Source: Candidatus Dormiibacterota bacterium | Lineage (GTDB): Bacteria; Chloroflexota; Dormibacteria; UBA8260 | Assembly (NCBI GenBank): GCA_955652545.1 | Contig: CATPCA010000289.1 | Coordinates: forward strand, 1-7,952 | Reading direction: 5' to 3' | DNA length: 7,952 nt | Shown: in pieces, positions 1 through 5,995 of the stretch | Layout of the letters: each line of letters begins with the position of its first letter | Position numbering within the stretch: the stretch's first letter is position 1 | The notes under the pieces: model-generated | Databases searched by the model: none | What the model was told of the DNA's origin: nothing | The model's input: only the letters and a program-made list of their open reading frames with translations | Position numbers and translations under genes: made by a program

Positions 1-44
1 CGTCGGGTGCGCGTGCGGGGTTGGGTGGGCCGGCTTCGTGGGGT

Positions 45-68
45 CGGCGGAATCGGTCGGCTCCGCCG
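45..68 (-). terminator. GC-rich hairpin downstream of the sigma/anti-sigma unit
   Basis: A 7-bp inverted repeat (CGGCGGA at 45-51, TCCGCCG at 62-68) with a 10-base loop lies about 35 bases after the stop codon of the putative anti-sigma gene, in the direction of its transcription. No T-run follows, so this is at best a weak or factor-dependent terminator. GC-rich DNA makes such hairpins common by chance. Confidence 0.22.
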
Positions 69-97
69 GCTGGCTCCCGTCGCTCCCACCCGTGCTG

Positions 98-112
98 GAG
101 TGTCAAACACTC
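98..112. repeat. Perfect 6-bp inverted repeat over the stop codon of the putative anti-sigma gene
   Basis: GAGTGT (98-103) and ACACTC (107-112) are perfect reverse complements separated by three bases (CAA). The repeat covers the TGA stop codon (103-105, minus strand) of the membrane protein gene. In RNA it would form a short stem with a three-base loop. It could take part in mRNA 3'-end formation or be coincidental. Confidence 0.35.
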
Positions 113-588
113 GCCACCTGCGAAACACACTGTCCGATCCCGCGGCTACCGGGGCTGGGCTTGGGGCTGGCATGCGGACTTGGGCGCGCCGCCTTGCACG
201 ATGCAACGGCGCTGGTCACGACGCTCCCATGATTCGATGGGTGTGCTGAGTTCGACGAGGGCGCTGAAGACGAATTGGACGACGTCGCGCTGAGTTGGAC
301 GGTCGCCAGCGTGTCCTTTGTGGACACCGTTCCCGCTCCGGCATGCGAACTGACGGCGACCGCCGTGCCCCCGCCAACGGCGAGGGTTGCCGCAGCCAGC
401 GCGGCGACGGTCCGGAGGCTCACCGCCAGCGGGACGCCGACCAGCCCGACCAGGCGCAGTCGGAACCGGCGCTGAGTGGGCATCGAACGGTAGCGGGGGA
501 ACGGTGGCACAGCGTCACCGACGGCGCGGTTCAGCTCAGGCCCGAGTTCATCGTGCAGCCGGCGGTCGAGGGAGTCGTCAACATCCAT
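103..588 (-). CDS. Small membrane protein, putative anti-sigma factor of the adjacent ECF sigma factor
   Basis: A 161-residue protein that I do not assign to a named family. Its N-terminal ~45 residues are charged and could face the cytoplasm. Residues ~46-80 are hydrophobic (rich in Val, Leu, Ala and Gly) and could form one long or two short membrane spans. Residues ~81-161 would lie outside the membrane, are rich in Ser, Pro and Asn, and carry two cysteines (C131 and C154, the latter in GIGQCVS) that could form a disulfide. It follows the sigma factor gene on the same strand after a 27-base gap, which with the topology suggests an anti-sigma factor. The HxxxCxxC zinc motif of classical ZAS anti-sigma factors is absent. 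No convincing Shine-Dalgarno precedes the ATG at 588, so expression may rely on translation from the upstream gene. The reverse-strand codons are G/C-ending, supporting a real gene. The role is inferred and moderately uncertain. Confidence 0.75.
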   Translation of the reverse strand: MDVDDSLDRRLHDELGPELNRAVGDAVPPFPRYRSMPTQRRFRLRLVGLVGVPLAVSLRTVAALAAATLAVGGGTAVAVSSHAGAGTVSTKDTLATVQLSATSSNSSSAPSSNSAHPSNHGSVVTSAVASCKAARPSPHASPKPSPGSRGIGQCVSQVASV

Positions 589-615
589 GCTTAGAGAACG
601 CGTGGACGGGCAGAG

Positions 616-1158
616 TTAACGACTCGGCTCCAAAGTTCCCATGCCAGCGTTCTCGCCTTCGAGGTCGGCGCGAAGCCGGCCTCGTGCGCTCGCCAGCCGG
701 GATGCGACCGTGCTCTCTGCCACTCCCAGCGCAGCGGCGATCTCGCGGTTGGTGTACCCGTGGACGTGGCGAAGGACGATTGCCGCCGCCTGACGTGCCG
801 GGAGCCGGCGCAGAGCATCCAGAAGGTCGCTGGAGTCGTTTGGGTCCGCCGTCGGCCCGGTCGGCTCACGACCGACCGCCATCACTCGCTCGCGTAGCAG
901 ACGGACTCCTTCGCGGCGGCGTTGGGAGGTGGCCACGTTGATGGCAATTCGATGAACCCACGCCTCCGCCGGAGCGTCGGGTCGCCAGCGTGGCCAGGCC
1001 TTGAACGCCCGGACGAAGGCCTCCTGGACGCACTCCTCGGCTGTCGTCCTATCGCCAAGGATGCCCGTGAGGGTACGTAGGACCCGCGGGTAGCTCGCCC
1101 GGTAGAGGGAGTCGAAGTCCTCCGCCGAACCGGGTCGGTAGGTCGGGCTCGCCTCCAT
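616..1158 (-). CDS. RNA polymerase sigma factor, sigma-70 family, ECF type
   Basis: An ECF (group IV) sigma factor of 180 residues that would direct core RNA polymerase to a small stress- or signal-controlled regulon. Region 2 spans ~14-80 (from DFDSLYR through the typical TAEECVQEAFVRAF helix to AWVHRIAINVA), and region 4 spans ~111-166, with LPARQAAAIVLRHVHGYTN followed by the helix-turn-helix REIAAALGVAESTVASRLASAR. The linker at ~85-110 is short, as usual for ECF factors that lack region 3. I start it at the ATG at 1158 because ECF proteins normally begin just before region 2. An in-frame upstream ATG at 1254 would add 32 low-complexity residues. An AGAGG lies about 12 bases before the chosen start, a little far. 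A small membrane protein follows after 27 bases, giving the usual sigma/anti-sigma order. The exact ECF subgroup cannot be assigned by eye. Confidence 0.93.
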   Translation of the reverse strand: MEASPTYRPGSAEDFDSLYRASYPRVLRTLTGILGDRTTAEECVQEAFVRAFKAWPRWRPDAPAEAWVHRIAINVATSQRRREGVRLLRERVMAVGREPTGPTADPNDSSDLLDALRRLPARQAAAIVLRHVHGYTNREIAAALGVAESTVASRLASARGRLRADLEGENAGMGTLEPSR

Positions 1159-1286
1159 GGGACCGACGGTACCTCTGCTGGGCGGGCCGAGCGGGCTAGG
1201 TCGCCGCTCCGTTGCTGGCAAGCCGCTCCCACAGCAGGCCCCCGCCTGTACCATTTCATGACAGGAAGGGGTTCAGGAGGCTCGGG
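1159..1286. other. Divergent intergenic region between the sigma factor and the 44-aa ORF
   Basis: These 128 bases must hold the promoters for the minus-strand sigma factor gene and, if real, the plus-strand small ORF. I find no convincing -35/-10 pair on either strand. The plus strand has TACCAT at 1249-1254 without a good -35 box. ECF genes often have autoregulated promoters with AAC-type -35 elements; a GAAC does occur on the minus strand (the GTTC at 1271-1274 of the plus strand), but its -10 partner is not clear. Confidence 0.4.
1275..1280 (+). promoter_or_regulatory. Consensus Shine-Dalgarno before the 44-aa ORF
   Basis: AGGAGG lies six bases before ATG 1287, complementary to the 3' end of 16S rRNA at near-ideal spacing. 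It is the main reason for proposing the start at 1287 and for treating this short ORF as a gene. Confidence 0.55.
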
Positions 1287-1421
1287 ATGGGACGACGACG
1301 CGCACTCGACCCCAACAACCTCGAATGCCTCCACTACCCGGATCCCCAGACCGGCCAGCCACAGACAAGGCAGCCCTACCCGGCGAGCGGCGACTGTCCG
1401 CCGCCACCCGCCTCGGGCTGA
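1287..1421 (+). CDS. Possible small protein of 44 residues, unrecognised
   Basis: A short ORF starts at ATG 1287 and ends at TGA 1419-1421. A perfect AGGAGG at 1275-1280 precedes the ATG with a 6-base gap, the best ribosome binding site in the window. The product is hydrophilic: a basic start (MGRRRALD), then ECLHYPDPQTG, then a Pro/Gln-rich tail with a second cysteine (SGDCPPPP). Most codons end in G or C, as in neighbouring genes, but in GC-rich DNA that is weak evidence. No signal peptide or membrane segment is seen. It is divergent from the sigma factor gene and convergent with trpB2, whose stop codon begins 13 bases further on. The two widely spaced cysteines and the proline content suggest a small, largely unstructured protein, but I recognise no family. 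It could also be a chance ORF. Confidence 0.5.
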   Translation: MGRRRALDPNNLECLHYPDPQTGQPQTRQPYPASGDCPPPPASG

Positions 1422-1434
1422 GATCAGGGTTTCG

Positions 1435-2802
1435 CTAGGCCGTTCCCACCGCGACTTTGGGCAACTCCGCCAGCGCGGAGTCGAGCCGTGCCTGCGGAAG
1501 TTCCACGTCCTCGAGCGTGCCCGCGAAGTAGGCGTCGTAGGCACCGAGGTCGAAGTGGCCGTGCCCGGAGAGGTTGAAAAGGATCACGCGCGAGTCGCCC
1601 GCCTCGCGTGCGGCGGCGGCCTCCTCGGCGACCGCGCGCAGCGCGTGCGACGGTTCCGGTGCCGGCAGGATGCCCTCGCTTCGTGCGAAACGCACAGCTT
1701 CGGCGAAGCACTCGTTCTGCTTGTAGGCGCGGGCTTCGATGTGGCCGTGCTTGACCAACAGGCACAGCGACGGCGCGTCTCCGTGGTAGCGCAGGCCGCC
1801 CGCATGGATCGTGTCGGGGATGAAGTTGTGGCCCAGCGTGTACATCGGTACGACGGGCCCCATGCCGGCGGTGTCGCCGAAGTCGTAGGCATAGATTCCC
1901 CGCGTCAACGTGGGACAGGCAGCCGGCTCCGCGGCGATGAATCGAGTCTTCGTGGCACCCGCCAAGCGGTCGGCGAGGAACGGGTAGGCGAGGCCCGCGA
2001 AGTTGGAGCCACCGCCGACACACCCGATGACGACGTCGGGATATGCGTCTGCCATCTCCATCTGCCGCTTGGCCTCGAGGCCGACGACGGTCTGGTGAAG
2101 GAGGACATGGTTGACGACGGATCCGAGCGAATAGTGGCTGTCGTCCCGAGTCGCCGCGTCCTCGACCGCCTCGGAGATGGCGATCCCGAGGCTGCCCGGC
2201 GAGTCGGGTTCTTTGGCCAGCACGCTGCGACCGAACTCGGTGCGGTCGGTCGGGGATGGCAGGACGGTTGCGCCCCAGGTTTCCATAAGGGCTCGTCGGT
2301 AGGGCTTCTGCTGGAAGGAGACGTTGACCATGTAGACCATGACCTCGAGGCCGAACAGGCCACCGGCGAACGCCAGGGCGGATCCCCATTGCCCTGCACC
2401 GGTCTCGGTGGTCAGCCGCTTGATCCCCTCCTCGGCGTTGTAGTAGGCCTGAGGCACGGCCGTGTTGGGCTTGTGAGAGCCGGCCGGTGACACCCCCTCG
2501 TACTTGAAGAAGATGCGGGCGGGGGTGTCGAGCGCCTTCTCGAGTCGTTTGGCGCGGTACAGCGGGGTCGGCCGCCACATCGAGTAGATGTCGCGGACCC
2601 GATCGGGGATCTCGATCCACCGCTCCGTTGACACCTCCTGGCCGATGATGGCCATCGGGAAGATCGGTGTGAGATCCGGTGGCGTCAGGGGCTCGAGCGT
2701 GCGCGGGCTGAGGAAGGCCCCGAGCGGCGCAGGAAGGTCGGCGAGGATGTTGTACCAACGCTCCGGAAGCTCGTCTTCGGTCAGCAGGAACTTCGTGGGC
2801 AT
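1435..2802 (-). CDS. trpB2: TrpB2-type tryptophan synthase beta chain (PLP-dependent, fold type II)
   Basis: A 455-residue PLP enzyme of the TrpB-like (TrpB2) branch, which is longer than TrpB1. The family condenses indole with serine to give tryptophan, alone or with an alpha chain; some members may act as serine deaminases or in indole salvage. Visible motifs: RPTPLYRA (~77-84); [15 protein letters not shown], with the Schiff-base lysine at K111; [12 protein letters not shown], with the catalytic glutamate at E133; the phosphate-binding glycine loop GCVGGGSN (~260-267); TLGHNFIP and [10 protein letters not shown], typical of TrpB2; and [11 protein letters not shown] near the C-terminus. Start chosen at ATG 2802 because GGAGG precedes it by 8 bases and [18 protein letters not shown] matches the family N-terminus; an ATG at 2904 would add 34 unlikely residues. 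No trpA or other trp gene adjoins it, so it stands alone in this window. The family assignment is firm; the physiological role is open. Confidence 0.95.
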   Translation of the reverse strand: MPTKFLLTEDELPERWYNILADLPAPLGAFLSPRTLEPLTPPDLTPIFPMAIIGQEVSTERWIEIPDRVRDIYSMWRPTPLYRAKRLEKALDTPARIFFKYEGVSPAGSHKPNTAVPQAYYNAEEGIKRLTTETGAGQWGSALAFAGGLFGLEVMVYMVNVSFQQKPYRRALMETWGATVLPSPTDRTEFGRSVLAKEPDSPGSLGIAISEAVEDAATRDDSHYSLGSVVNHVLLHQTVVGLEAKRQMEMADAYPDVVIGCVGGGSNFAGLAYPFLADRLAGATKTRFIAAEPAACPTLTRGIYAYDFGDTAGMGPVVPMYTLGHNFIPDTIHAGGLRYHGDAPSLCLLVKHGHIEARAYKQNECFAEAVRFARSEGILPAPEPSHALRAVAEEAAAAREAGDSRVILFNLSGHGHFDLGAYDAYFAGTLEDVELPQARLDSALAELPKVAVGTA

Positions 2803-2804
2803 CG

Positions 2805-3013
2805 CACCGTCCTCCGTGTCGCCGATCTCGCCGCTGGGGCGGAGCATACCCGCCGCCGCCGCAGCAGGTCCGGCGCATAGGGCGCCCAGCCCCGGCGTGT
2901 CCAAGCCGAGTGTCCGCTAGCAGCGATCGCGTCGAAGTGACCTACGGGCGGCAACCCAGCACCGCGGCCCGTCAAGGCGGAACGGACGCTGGGTGGGATG
3001 CCATGCTGGACCG
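2805..3013. other. Divergent intergenic region between trpB2 and the metallopeptidase gene
   Basis: About 200 bases separate two head-to-head genes, so promoters for both should be here. The minus-strand side carries the trpB2 Shine-Dalgarno and a candidate TATGCT. A CCG-repeat tract (about 2849-2862) and an 8-base palindrome GCGATCGC (2923-2930) are present, both common by chance in GC-rich DNA. I see no convincing promoter for the metallopeptidase, no leader peptide and no recognisable T-box or riboswitch structure; short ORFs here are low-complexity. Confidence 0.4.
2843..2848 (-). promoter_or_regulatory. Candidate -10 box for trpB2
   Basis: Read on the minus strand this is TATGCT, four of six matches to the sigma-70 -10 consensus, about 40 bases before the trpB2 start. 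No good -35 hexamer is found at the expected distance. A separate TTGGAC (plus-strand positions 2899-2904) lies too far upstream to pair with it. Confidence 0.22.
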
Positions 3014-3385
3014 GTGCCGTATCACGTTTCCCCCGACGAGTTCGAGCGCATCGCCGACGCTGCGCTCGACAGCATTCCGGAACCGCTGCGCGCGCGCATG
3101 GACGCCGACAACCTCATCATCACCGTCCAGCCGGCAGCGACTGCCTACGACCGCGACAACGACATCGATGAGCACGTCCTTGGTTTCTACGAGGGCAGCG
3201 AAGACTCGGTGTTCAGCGGGTACTCATACCCCAAGCGCATTGTCCTGCTCCAGGGCCACATCGAGCATTGGTGCGAGACGTACGCTGAGCTGGTCGACCA
3301 GGTGCAGGACACCGTGCTGCACGAGGTGGCGCATTACTTCGGCATGGACCACAACGACATCGGCGAGAGTCGGCTGCGACACTGA
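3014..3385 (+). CDS. Small zincin-like metallopeptidase family protein
   Basis: A 123-residue cytoplasmic protein of the small zincin-like group (Pfam 'possible zinc metallo-peptidase', DUF1025). The N-terminus (PYHVSPDEFERIADAALDSI) is the typical helical opening of that family, the middle contains LGFYEG, and the C-terminus has HEVAHYFGMDH (residues 103-113): a full HExxHxxGxxH zinc motif with ligands H103, H107 and H113 and catalytic glutamate E104. Length matches the family (about 115-130). I chose the GTG at 3014 because the family normally begins right before the HVS segment. An in-frame GTG at 2993 would add seven residues; neither start has a strong Shine-Dalgarno. The substrate of this family is not established. 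The gene is divergent from trpB2 and upstream of the permease, from which it is separated by a likely promoter, so it is probably a single-gene unit. Confidence 0.88.
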   Translation: MPYHVSPDEFERIADAALDSIPEPLRARMDADNLIITVQPAATAYDRDNDIDEHVLGFYEGSEDSVFSGYSYPKRIVLLQGHIEHWCETYAELVDQVQDTVLHEVAHYFGMDHNDIGESRLRH

Positions 3386-3405
3386 CGCTCAACGCGCCCT
3401 TCAGG

Positions 3406-3415
3406 ATTGATCAAT
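3406..3415. promoter_or_regulatory. Palindrome ATTGATCAAT overlapping the -35 box, possible operator
   Basis: A perfect 10-base palindrome, AT-rich compared with its surroundings, covers the candidate -35 hexamer of the permease promoter. This placement fits a repressor binding site that controls uptake genes. No regulator gene is visible in the window to pair with it, so the function is inferred. Confidence 0.35.
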
Positions 3416-3436
3416 TGGGCCGATTGGCGCTAGAGT
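3407..3436 (+). promoter_or_regulatory. Candidate sigma-70 promoter of the permease-amidase operon
   Basis: TTGATC (3407-3412) and TAGAGT (3431-3436) are separated by 18 bases, resembling -35 and -10 hexamers (four of six matches each). Transcription would start near 3443, giving a 5' leader of about 35 bases that contains the purine-rich ribosome binding region. It sits in the gap between the metallopeptidase stop and the permease start, where a promoter is expected. Confidence 0.45.
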
Positions 3437-3476
3437 GCCGCCCACAGCGAGAGTCGTTCCGAGGGTGGGGGGTGCG

Positions 3477-4976
3477 ATGAGCCAGGTCAGCGCAGGCACG
3501 GTCGGCACCGGAGAGCAGGCGGGGCTCCGTCGCGAAGCCGTCGGCCTTCGTGAGGTGCTCTTCCAGAGCATCACCGCGATGGCGCCGGGTGCCGCCATCG
3601 CGGCATCGATCCCCGCCGGCGCAGCGTACGCCGGTGGTTCGCTGCCGCTGGCCGTCGTCTTCGCGCTGATCGCATGCCTCTTCACGGCCATCGCAATCGG
3701 CGAGCTGGCCCGGCACATTCCGGCCGCCGGCAGCGTCGCAACGTACACCGCGCGAGGACTTCACCCCGGGGTCGGTTTCCTGGTCGGCTGGGGATACTTG
3801 TTCATCGAGCTCCTCGTGCCCCCGCTGCTGTTCCTGCAGCTGGGCTTCACGGTCGCCGCCACGCTGAACGCGCAGTGGCCGTCGATCTCACCGGACCTCT
3901 GGTGGCCCTGGGTCATCCTCGGTTCGCTCATCGTGCTCTTCGCCGGCTACCGGGGAATCAGGTTCTCGGCCAGGTTGGGCACCGTTCTCGGGACCTTCGA
4001 GATCCTGGTCTTCGTCGTGCTGGCGTTTCTCTTCATCATCAACGCGGGCTCGCACAACGACCTCAGCGTGTTCGGCACCTCGCACACGCCCGATGCGTAC
4101 AAAGGACTCACCGGTGTCATCGCCGGGTCGGTCTACACCGTCCTCGCCTTCGCAGGCTTCGAGGCGGCAGCTCCGCTCGCTGAGGAGACCGTGAACCCGA
4201 AGCGCAACATCCGCCTCGCGGTGGTGGGAGCGACGGTCGGCATCGGCATCATCTACATTTTCACCACCTATGCGGTCGACATCGCATACGGTCCCAGCAG
4301 GTTCACCAGCTTCACGGGCGCGGGCGCGGACTCGTGGCAGGGCCTGGCCAAGGCCTCCTACGGGATCTTCTGGGTTTTCGTCTTCTTCGCCGTCGTCAAC
4401 TCGACGATTGCGAACGCCAACGCCGGCTCGAACGTGTCCACCCGGATGGCCTTTGCTCTAGGCCGCATCCGCCTGCTGCCCCATTTCCTCAGCACACTGC
4501 ATCCCCGCTACCGCTCGCCGTACCTCGCCGTCCTCATCCAATGGGTCGTCGGACTCGCCGCCCCGCTCATCCTTGGGTTCGTGTACGGACCGACCACCGG
4601 TTTCGTCTTCGACGCAACGATCATCGTGCTCATCATCGTGGGTATCTACATCCTTTGCGACCTCGCCTGCATCGGCTACTACGTCCGCCATCGGCGTGAG
4701 GACTTCAACCCATTGCTTCATGTTGTGGTTCCCGTCCTCGGCGTCGCGGCGTTCGTGCCGGCCTTCTTTGCTGCTGCCGGCCTCCAGGTGTTCAGCTTCA
4801 TCGCGCCTCTGACGTACCCATCCTCTATCGCCGGGATCGTCGTCGGCGTGTGGCTGGTGATCGGGATCATCCTGCTCGGGTACTCGGCGACTCGACACCC
4901 GGCACGGCTCGCCGAAATGTCGCGGGTGCACCTCGACGAGGACCCGGTCGCGACCGACGTGCCCGCGCGCGCGTGA
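3477..4976 (+). CDS. APC-superfamily amino acid/amine permease
   Basis: A 499-residue integral membrane transporter of the amino acid-polyamine-organocation (APC) superfamily, expected to import an amino acid or amine with protons or by exchange. About 12 membrane spans can be read (approximately 30-52, 56-77, 98-128 possibly as two, 143-160, 168-190, 212-232, 246-270, 296-316, 347-369, 376-402, 414-436 and 450-472). The Gly/Ala-rich first span APGAAIAASIPAGAAYAGG fits the unwound TM1 substrate site. GELARHIPAAGSVATYTARG and FAGFEAAAPLAEETVNPKRNI are signature APC segments. I chose ATG 3477 (MSQVSAG) because GAGGGTGGGG precedes it; the in-frame ATG at 3435 lies close to the candidate promoter and would add 14 unlikely residues. 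The stop overlaps the start of the amidase gene by four bases, so the two form an operon. The substrate cannot be deduced; the partner suggests an amide- or amine-containing compound. Confidence 0.93.
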   Translation: MSQVSAGTVGTGEQAGLRREAVGLREVLFQSITAMAPGAAIAASIPAGAAYAGGSLPLAVVFALIACLFTAIAIGELARHIPAAGSVATYTARGLHPGVGFLVGWGYLFIELLVPPLLFLQLGFTVAATLNAQWPSISPDLWWPWVILGSLIVLFAGYRGIRFSARLGTVLGTFEILVFVVLAFLFIINAGSHNDLSVFGTSHTPDAYKGLTGVIAGSVYTVLAFAGFEAAAPLAEETVNPKRNIRLAVVGATVGIGIIYIFTTYAVDIAYGPSRFTSFTGAGADSWQGLAKASYGIFWVFVFFAVVNSTIANANAGSNVSTRMAFALGRIRLLPHFLSTLHPRYRSPYLAVLIQWVVGLAAPLILGFVYGPTTGFVFDATIIVLIIVGIYILCDLACIGYYVRHRREDFNPLLHVVVPVLGVAAFVPAFFAAAGLQVFSFIAPLTYPSSIAGIVVGVWLVIGIILLGYSATRHPARLAEMSRVHLDEDPVATDVPARA

Positions 4977-5995
4977 GCGATCCGCGCGTGGTCGCGTTCC
5001 GGCCCGAAGCGAGCCAGTTCGCGTGGACGTTCGGCGGGGCGGCACCAGTGATGCGGGTGCAGCCCGGCGCCGTCCTCGAGCTCTGGACCGAGGACTGCTT
5101 CGCCGGCCGGGTCCGGTCGCGCAACGACCTGGTTTCGGTGGTGTGTGACTTCCCCTTTCTCAACCCGCAGACGGGCCCGTTCTACATCGATGGCGCGCAG
5201 CCGGGTGATACCCTCGCGGTCCATTTCATCTCCATCGAACCCAGTCGCGACTGGGCGGCGTCGACGACGGTGCCGCTGTTCGGCGCCCTCACCAGCACCC
5301 ACCTCACCGCCACCCTCCAGGATCCTCTGCCGGAGATCGTGTGGATGTGGCAGCTCGACCGGACGGCGAGGCTGTGCCACTTCGACGCGGGCGAGAGTGA
5401 CTTCACCGTCGATCTGCCGATGCTGCCCATGCACGGGACGGTTGGCGTCGCGCCGGCTAACCTCGAGGTCCGGTCCGCGCTTGTTCCCGACGCCTATGGC
5501 GGCAACATGGATACACCGGAGATGCAGGCCGGCGTCACCTGCTTTCTCGGGGTCAATGTCGAGGGAGCGCTGTTCTCGATCGGCGACGGCCACGCCCGGC
5601 AGGGCGAGGGCGAGACGTGCGGGGTCGCCATCGAGTGCGCGATGGACACAGTCGTCGCCATCGACCTGGTCAAGGGCCGCCCCACTCCATGGCCGAGGCT
5701 GGAGTCGGACACGCACATCATGTCGACCGGGTCAGCGCGACCGCTGGAGGATGCGTTTCGCATCGCTCAGACCGACCTCATCAACTGGCTGGTGTCCGAT
5801 CATGGGCTGTCCGTGATGGATGCCTACCAGCTGGTCAGCCAGGCGGTGGAGTCGCCGCTTGCCAACGTCTGTGACGTCAACTACACCTCGCTGGCCAAGA
5901 TCCGCAAGGAATGGATTCCGCCGCGCCACGGTCCTCTCGCCGAGGTGCACCAGCGACTTCGCCAGGTCGGCAGCAGCTACCTCGCCGGACGGTGA
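4973..5995 (+). CDS. Acetamidase/formamidase family protein
   Basis: A 340-residue cytoplasmic hydrolase of the FmdA/AmdA family, metal-dependent enzymes that split short amides such as formamide or acetamide into carboxylate and ammonia. Many members have unknown or broader substrates. Recognisable segments: an N-terminal beta-rich region with VQPGAVLELWTEDCF; the conserved NPQTGPFYIDGAQPGDTLAV (~64-83); PMLPMHGTVGVAPA (~148-161); GGNMDTPEM (~178-186); and the family hallmark GDGHARQGEGE (204-214), whose Asp and His are likely metal ligands. It starts with GTG at 4973, overlapping the permease stop as GTGA. No Shine-Dalgarno precedes it, so translation is probably coupled to the permease. 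Length falls in the family range (about 300-410). Its 3' end overlaps that of the opposing aminotransferase gene by 19 bases. No signal peptide is seen. The assignment is firm at family level; the substrate is open. Confidence 0.93.
   Translation: MSDPRVVAFRPEASQFAWTFGGAAPVMRVQPGAVLELWTEDCFAGRVRSRNDLVSVVCDFPFLNPQTGPFYIDGAQPGDTLAVHFISIEPSRDWAASTTVPLFGALTSTHLTATLQDPLPEIVWMWQLDRTARLCHFDAGESDFTVDLPMLPMHGTVGVAPANLEVRSALVPDAYGGNMDTPEMQAGVTCFLGVNVEGALFSIGDGHARQGEGETCGVAIECAMDTVVAIDLVKGRPTPWPRLESDTHIMSTGSARPLEDAFRIAQTDLINWLVSDHGLSVMDAYQLVSQAVESPLANVCDVNYTSLAKIRKEWIPPRHGPLAEVHQRLRQVGSSYLAGR

Noticed and set aside
7..293. Plus-strand reading frames near the left edge
   Set aside because: They lie opposite the putative anti-sigma gene, are Arg/Gly-rich or low-complexity, and show no motifs or ribosome binding site.
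1258..2490. Long plus-strand open frame of 410 codons
   Set aside because: It is antisense to trpB2, whose motifs are unambiguous. The Arg/Gly/Val-rich translation is typical of the mirror of a GC-rich gene.
2849..2862. CCG trinucleotide tract as a variable repeat
   Set aside because: It is short, imperfect and ordinary for this base composition.
1424..2878. Second long minus-strand frame over trpB2
   Set aside because: It is a frame-shifted shadow of trpB2, very rich in Arg, Pro and Gly with no domain.
2923..2930. GCGATCGC palindrome as a regulatory or repeated element
   Set aside because: It is a single copy in this window and expected by chance in GC-rich DNA.
4458..5716. Minus-strand frames opposite the permease and amidase
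   Set aside because: They are Asp/Glu/Arg/His-rich shadows of two well-supported plus-strand genes.
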